Source of the DNA: Rhodobacteraceae bacterium CCMM004
Lineage (GTDB): Bacteria; Pseudomonadota; Alphaproteobacteria; Rhodobacterales; Rhodobacteraceae
NCBI GenBank assembly: GCA_004005435.1
Contig: RZWH01000001.1
Coordinates: 496,001-560,000 of the forward strand
DNA: 64,000 nucleotides
Reading direction: 5' to 3'
Part shown: piece by piece, positions 60,927 to 64,000 of the stretch
Numbering within the stretch: the stretch's first letter is position 1
How the letters are laid out: each line of letters starts with the position of its first letter
Position numbers and translations under genes: made by a program
The notes under the pieces: model-generated
Database searches by the model: none
Told to the model about the DNA's origin: nothing
The model's input: only the letters and a program-made list of their open reading frames with translations

Positions 60927-62582
60927 TCACCTCTGCGCCACGGCCCATTGCTCGTTCAAGACTGGCGCGCGGTCGTCGCGGGGCAAGGGCGCGCGGCCCA
61001 GAATATGGTCCGCCGCCTTCTCGCCCACCATGATCGAGGGCGCGTTGAGGTTGCCGTTGGTGATCTGGGGAAAGATGCTGGAGTCGGCCACGCGCAGCCC
61101 ATCGACACCGATCACCCGGCAGTGCGCGTCGACCACCGCGCCCCGGTCCTCGGCGGCCCCCATGCGGCAGGTGCCGCAGGGGTGATAGGCGCTCTCGGCG
61201 TGGTCGCGGATGGCGTCGTCCAGCGCCGCGTCGCTCTCGATCCCCGCGCCGGGCAGGATCTCGCCACCGGTGAAACGGGCCAGAGCGGGCTGGGCGCAGA
61301 TCTCGCGCACCAGGCGGATGCCGGTGCGGAACTCGGCCCAGTCGTCGGGGTGGCTCATGTAGTTGAAGCGGATCTCGGGCGCCGCCTCGGGGTCCGGGCG
61401 CTTCAGCGTCACCGCACCCCGCGACTTGGACCGCATCGGCCCCACATGGGCCTGATAGCCGTGGCCGTCGGCCACCATCCGCCCGTCGTAGCGCACCGCG
61501 ATGGGCAGGAAGTGGATTTGCAGGTCGGGGTATTCGATCCCGGCCCGGCTGCGCAGGAACGCCCCCGCCTCGAACTGGTTCGACGCCCCCGGCCCGCGGC
61601 GGCCCAGCAGCCAGCGCGCGCCGACCATGGCCTTGCCCCAGAGCGACCAATGGGCATAGAGCGACACCGGCGCGGTCGCCGACATCTGCACATACAGCTC
61701 CAGGTGATCCTGGAGGTTGGCGCCCACGCCGGGCCGGTCCGCCTGCACCGCGATGCCCAGATCGCGCAGCCGCTCGCCCGGGCCGATCCCCGACAGCATC
61801 AACAGCTTGGGCGAGTTGATCGCCGAGGCCGCGAGGATCACCTCCCGCCCCGCGCGCACCACGTCGCGGCGGCCGCGGCGGCGGATCTCCACCCCCGTGG
61901 CGCGCCCGCCTTCCACGATGACCCGGGTGACCAGCCCCCGCACCACCCGGGCGCCCATCCGCCGGGCGGGGCGGAGATAGGCGCTGGCCGCCGACCACCG
62001 GCGGCCGCCGCGGATGGTGGCGTCCCAGGTGCCGACCCCCTCCTGCGCCGCGCCGTTGTAGTCGGGGGTCACCGGATAGCCCGCCTGCCGCCCCGCCTCG
62101 ACAAAGGCGCGCGTCAGGGGGTTGTCGGCGCGAGCGCGGGTGACGTGCAGCGGCCCGTCCGTCCCGCGCCACGAGGTGTCGCCTCCGGCGGCATCGGGGT
62201 GCCACGTCTCCATCCGCCGGAAATAGGGCAGGACGTCGGCATAGCTCCACCCCCGCGCACCCATCTGCGCCCAGGTGTCGAAGTCGCGCGCGTGCCCGCG
62301 GACGTAGACCATGCCGTTGACCGACGACGACCCACCGATAACCTTGCCCCGCGGCACCGCCATGCGCCGGCCGCCCAGATTCGGCTCGGGCTCGGACCGG
62401 TAGCCCCAGTCGTAGCGCGCCATGTTCATGGGAAAGCTCAGCGCGCCGGGCATGTTGATCAGCGGCCCCGCATCGCTGCCCCCGTGCTCGACCACCACGA
62501 CGCTGCGCCCCGCCTCGGCCAGGCGATAGGCAATGGCGCACCCGGCGCTGCCCGCGCCGACGATGACGTAATCGGCCTGCAT
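60927..62582 (-). CDS. betA: choline dehydrogenase
   Basis: A 551-residue FAD-dependent GMC oxidoreductase that oxidises choline to betaine aldehyde. The ADP-binding motif '[20 protein letters not shown]' starts at residue 5. '[20 protein letters not shown]' near residue 80 is the GMC signature 1, and '[20 protein letters not shown]' near residue 258 is signature 2. The catalytic His lies in '[12 protein letters not shown]' near residue 466, and '[20 protein letters not shown]' near the C-terminus is typical of BetA. The ATG shares one base with the betB stop (TGATG). Normal length (about 550). Confidence 0.94.
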   Translation of the reverse strand: MQADYVIVGAGSAGCAIAYRLAEAGRSVVVVEHGGSDAGPLINMPGALSFPMNMARYDWGYRSEPEPNLGGRRMAVPRGKVIGGSSSVNGMVYVRGHARDFDTWAQMGARGWSYADVLPYFRRMETWHPDAAGGDTSWRGTDGPLHVTRARADNPLTRAFVEAGRQAGYPVTPDYNGAAQEGVGTWDATIRGGRRWSAASAYLRPARRMGARVVRGLVTRVIVEGGRATGVEIRRRGRRDVVRAGREVILAASAINSPKLLMLSGIGPGERLRDLGIAVQADRPGVGANLQDHLELYVQMSATAPVSLYAHWSLWGKAMVGARWLLGRRGPGASNQFEAGAFLRSRAGIEYPDLQIHFLPIAVRYDGRMVADGHGYQAHVGPMRSKSRGAVTLKRPDPEAAPEIRFNYMSHPDDWAEFRTGIRLVREICAQPALARFTGGEILPGAGIESDAALDDAIRDHAESAYHPCGTCRMGAAEDRGAVVDAHCRVIGVDGLRVADSSIFPQITNGNLNAPSIMVGEKAADHILGRAPLPRDDRAPVLNEQWAVAQR

Positions 62583-64000
62583 CAATAGGCCGCCTCGACC
62601 GGCCCCATGCCGACATAGACCGACTTGAGCTGACTGTAGTGCTCGATCGCCGCGGCCGAGTTCTCGCGCCCCACCCCTGACAGCTTGGTCCCGCCAAAGG
62701 GTGCCTCCACCGGCGTCAGGTTGTAGGCGTTGATGAAACAACTCCCCGCCTCGAAGGCGGCGGCGACGCGGTGGGCGCGCGCCAGATCGCGGGTGAACAC
62801 GCCTGCGGACAGCCCGTAGGGCGTGGCGTTGGCCCGCGCCACCGCCTCGGCCTCGTCGGCAAAGGACAGGATGCTGGCCACGGGGCCAAAGATCTCTTCC
62901 CGCGCGATGGTCATGTCGTCGGTGACGTCGGCGAACACCGTGGGCTCGACGAAAAACCCCGGGCGCTCGGCGCGGCGGCCGCCGGTCACCAGGGTCGCGC
63001 CCTCGGCCCGGCCGCTGTCGATGAAGCCCAGGACCTTTTCCATCTGCGCCGCGCTGACCAGGGGGCCGAAATTCGTGGCCTCGTCCATGGGATCGCCCAT
63101 CACCGCGCCCTTCAGCCGCTCGGCCAGGCGCGCGACGAAGGCGTCGCGGATCCCGTCCTGCACGAACACCCGCGTGCCGTTGGAGCAGACCTGCCCCGAG
63201 GCATAGAAGTTCGCCATGATCGCACCCGAGACCGCGTCCTCCAAATCGGCGTCGTCAAAGATCAGGAGCGGCGACTTGCCCCCCAACTCCATCGTCACCG
63301 ACTTGATGCCCTCGGCGGCCGCGGCATAGACCTTGGCCCCTGTGGGGACGGACCCGGTCAGCGAGACTTTGGCCACGCGGGGGTCGCGGACCAATGCCGC
63401 GCCCACGTCGCCCCGGCCCTGCACCACGTTGAAGACGCCCGCGGGCAGGCCCGCCTCGGTCAGGATCTCGGCCACCTTGAGCGCACAGAGCGGCGTGACC
63501 TCGGAGGGCTTGAAGACCATGGTGTTGCCGCAAGCGAGCGCCGGCGCGGCCTTCCAGCAGGCGATCTGGGTAGGGTAGTTCCACGCGCCGATGCCGACGC
63601 AGACGCCCAGCGGCTCGCGCCGGGTGTAGACCCAGTCGCGGCCGACCTGGTGCGTGGTCCCGGCGAGGCTGCCGGCCAGCCCGCCGAAGTACTCCAGCGC
63701 GTCGGCGCCGGAGGTGGCGTCGGCCACCAGCGTCTCTTGCAACGGCTTGCCGGTGTCGAGCGTCTCCAGCGTGCTCAGTTCGCGGTTGCGGTCCCGCATC
63801 GCCTCGGCGGCGCGTTTCAGGATGCGCCCCCGCTCGGTCCCGCTCAGCCCCGCCCACTCGGCACGCGCCGCATCGGCCGCGGCCAGCGATTGTTCGATCA
63901 GGGCAGGTGTGGCACCGCGAACCTTGGCGATTTCCTCGCCGGATGCGGGATAGATGCAAGCGATCTCGGCCCCCTCGGGGTCGTCGGCATAGCCTCCGGC
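62582..64000 (-). CDS. betB: betaine-aldehyde dehydrogenase (5' end beyond window)
   Basis: 472 residues of an NAD-dependent aldehyde dehydrogenase; perhaps the first 10-20 residues lie outside the window. It oxidises betaine aldehyde to glycine betaine, the osmoprotectant. '[20 protein letters not shown]' is the BetB-specific stretch. '[20 protein letters not shown]' holds the catalytic Asn, '[20 protein letters not shown]' the catalytic Glu, and '[17 protein letters not shown]' the nucleophilic Cys. '[20 protein letters not shown]' and '[20 protein letters not shown]' complete the core. It is followed directly by betA. The regulator betI, if present, would lie upstream outside the window. 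Confidence 0.94.
   Translation of the reverse strand, partial: AGGYADDPEGAEIACIYPASGEEIAKVRGATPALIEQSLAAADAARAEWAGLSGTERGRILKRAAEAMRDRNRELSTLETLDTGKPLQETLVADATSGADALEYFGGLAGSLAGTTHQVGRDWVYTRREPLGVCVGIGAWNYPTQIACWKAAPALACGNTMVFKPSEVTPLCALKVAEILTEAGLPAGVFNVVQGRGDVGAALVRDPRVAKVSLTGSVPTGAKVYAAAAEGIKSVTMELGGKSPLLIFDDADLEDAVSGAIMANFYASGQVCSNGTRVFVQDGIRDAFVARLAERLKGAVMGDPMDEATNFGPLVSAAQMEKVLGFIDSGRAEGATLVTGGRRAERPGFFVEPTVFADVTDDMTIAREEIFGPVASILSFADEAEAVARANATPYGLSAGVFTRDLARAHRVAAAFEAGSCFINAYNLTPVEAPFGGTKLSGVGRENSAAAIEHYSQLKSVYVGMGPVEAAY

Overview
The window is 64 kb of very GC-rich chromosomal DNA, nearly all coding and arranged in short, tightly packed operons with many 1-8 base stop/start overlaps. 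Gene content points to an alphaproteobacterium of the Rhodobacterales (Rhodobacter/Roseobacter type). Supporting signs are a pccB-pccA-methylmalonyl-CoA mutase cluster next to a short-chain acyl-CoA regulator of the ScfR/PccR type, FNR-type TTGAT-N4-GTCAA boxes, a tripartite tricarboxylate transporter, and betaine genes. This is an inference from gene content, not a measured phylogeny. No rRNA, tRNA or CRISPR array was seen.

Layout. 1-12.3 kb is a catabolic region. It holds the end of a peptide-type ABC binding protein, a VOC protein and a GntR/FCD regulator divergent from a dihydropyrimidinase-type amidohydrolase, with two matching candidate operators. Next come a hydroxypyruvate-isomerase-like TIM barrel, the protocatechuate genes pcaC-pcaH-pcaG, a divergent shikimate-dehydrogenase homologue, an SMP-30 lactonase, and a TctC-TctB-TctA uptake system with an AbrB-family membrane protein. 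12.4-17.7 kb holds an RND efflux pair and an L-lactate dehydrogenase. 17.7-18.7 kb is a decayed, less GC-rich island with an internally deleted IS3-family element. 18.7-24 kb has PEP synthase, a small unknown protein and a five-heme cytochrome c flanked by two identical FNR-type boxes, then an antiporter.

24-31.2 kb is a sulfur module on the minus strand: Crp/Fnr regulator, DUF2892 protein, two YeeE/YedE halves, an MBL-fold persulfide-dioxygenase-like enzyme, a TIGR01244 phosphatase/sulfurtransferase-like protein and a SulP transporter. A hybrid histidine kinase and a second Crp/Fnr regulator follow. 31.3-33.1 kb has 6-phosphogluconate dehydrogenase and a VOC protein. 33-41.6 kb has CoxM/CoxS-type subunits without a molybdenum large subunit, an oligopeptide-type ABC transporter split around an MmgE/PrpD gene, and three copies of a long non-coding repeat. 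41.7-47 kb holds assorted small enzymes and unknown proteins.

47-59 kb is the propionyl-CoA to succinyl-CoA pathway: methylmalonyl-CoA mutase, pccA, pccB and pccR, with several small conserved-looking genes, two of them under 50 residues. TGCAAA/TTTGCAAA motifs lie in front of pccB and pccR. 59-64 kb has small membrane proteins, a CoxG-type protein and the betB-betA pair (betB runs off the window) with a hemerythrin-like protein directly downstream.

No clearly unprecedented system was found. The items most worth checking are the twin FNR boxes around the small gene and five-heme cytochrome, the cysteine-bearing Crp/Fnr protein heading the sulfur operon, the orphan CoxM/CoxS pair, the three-copy repeat and the tiny genes in the pcc cluster.
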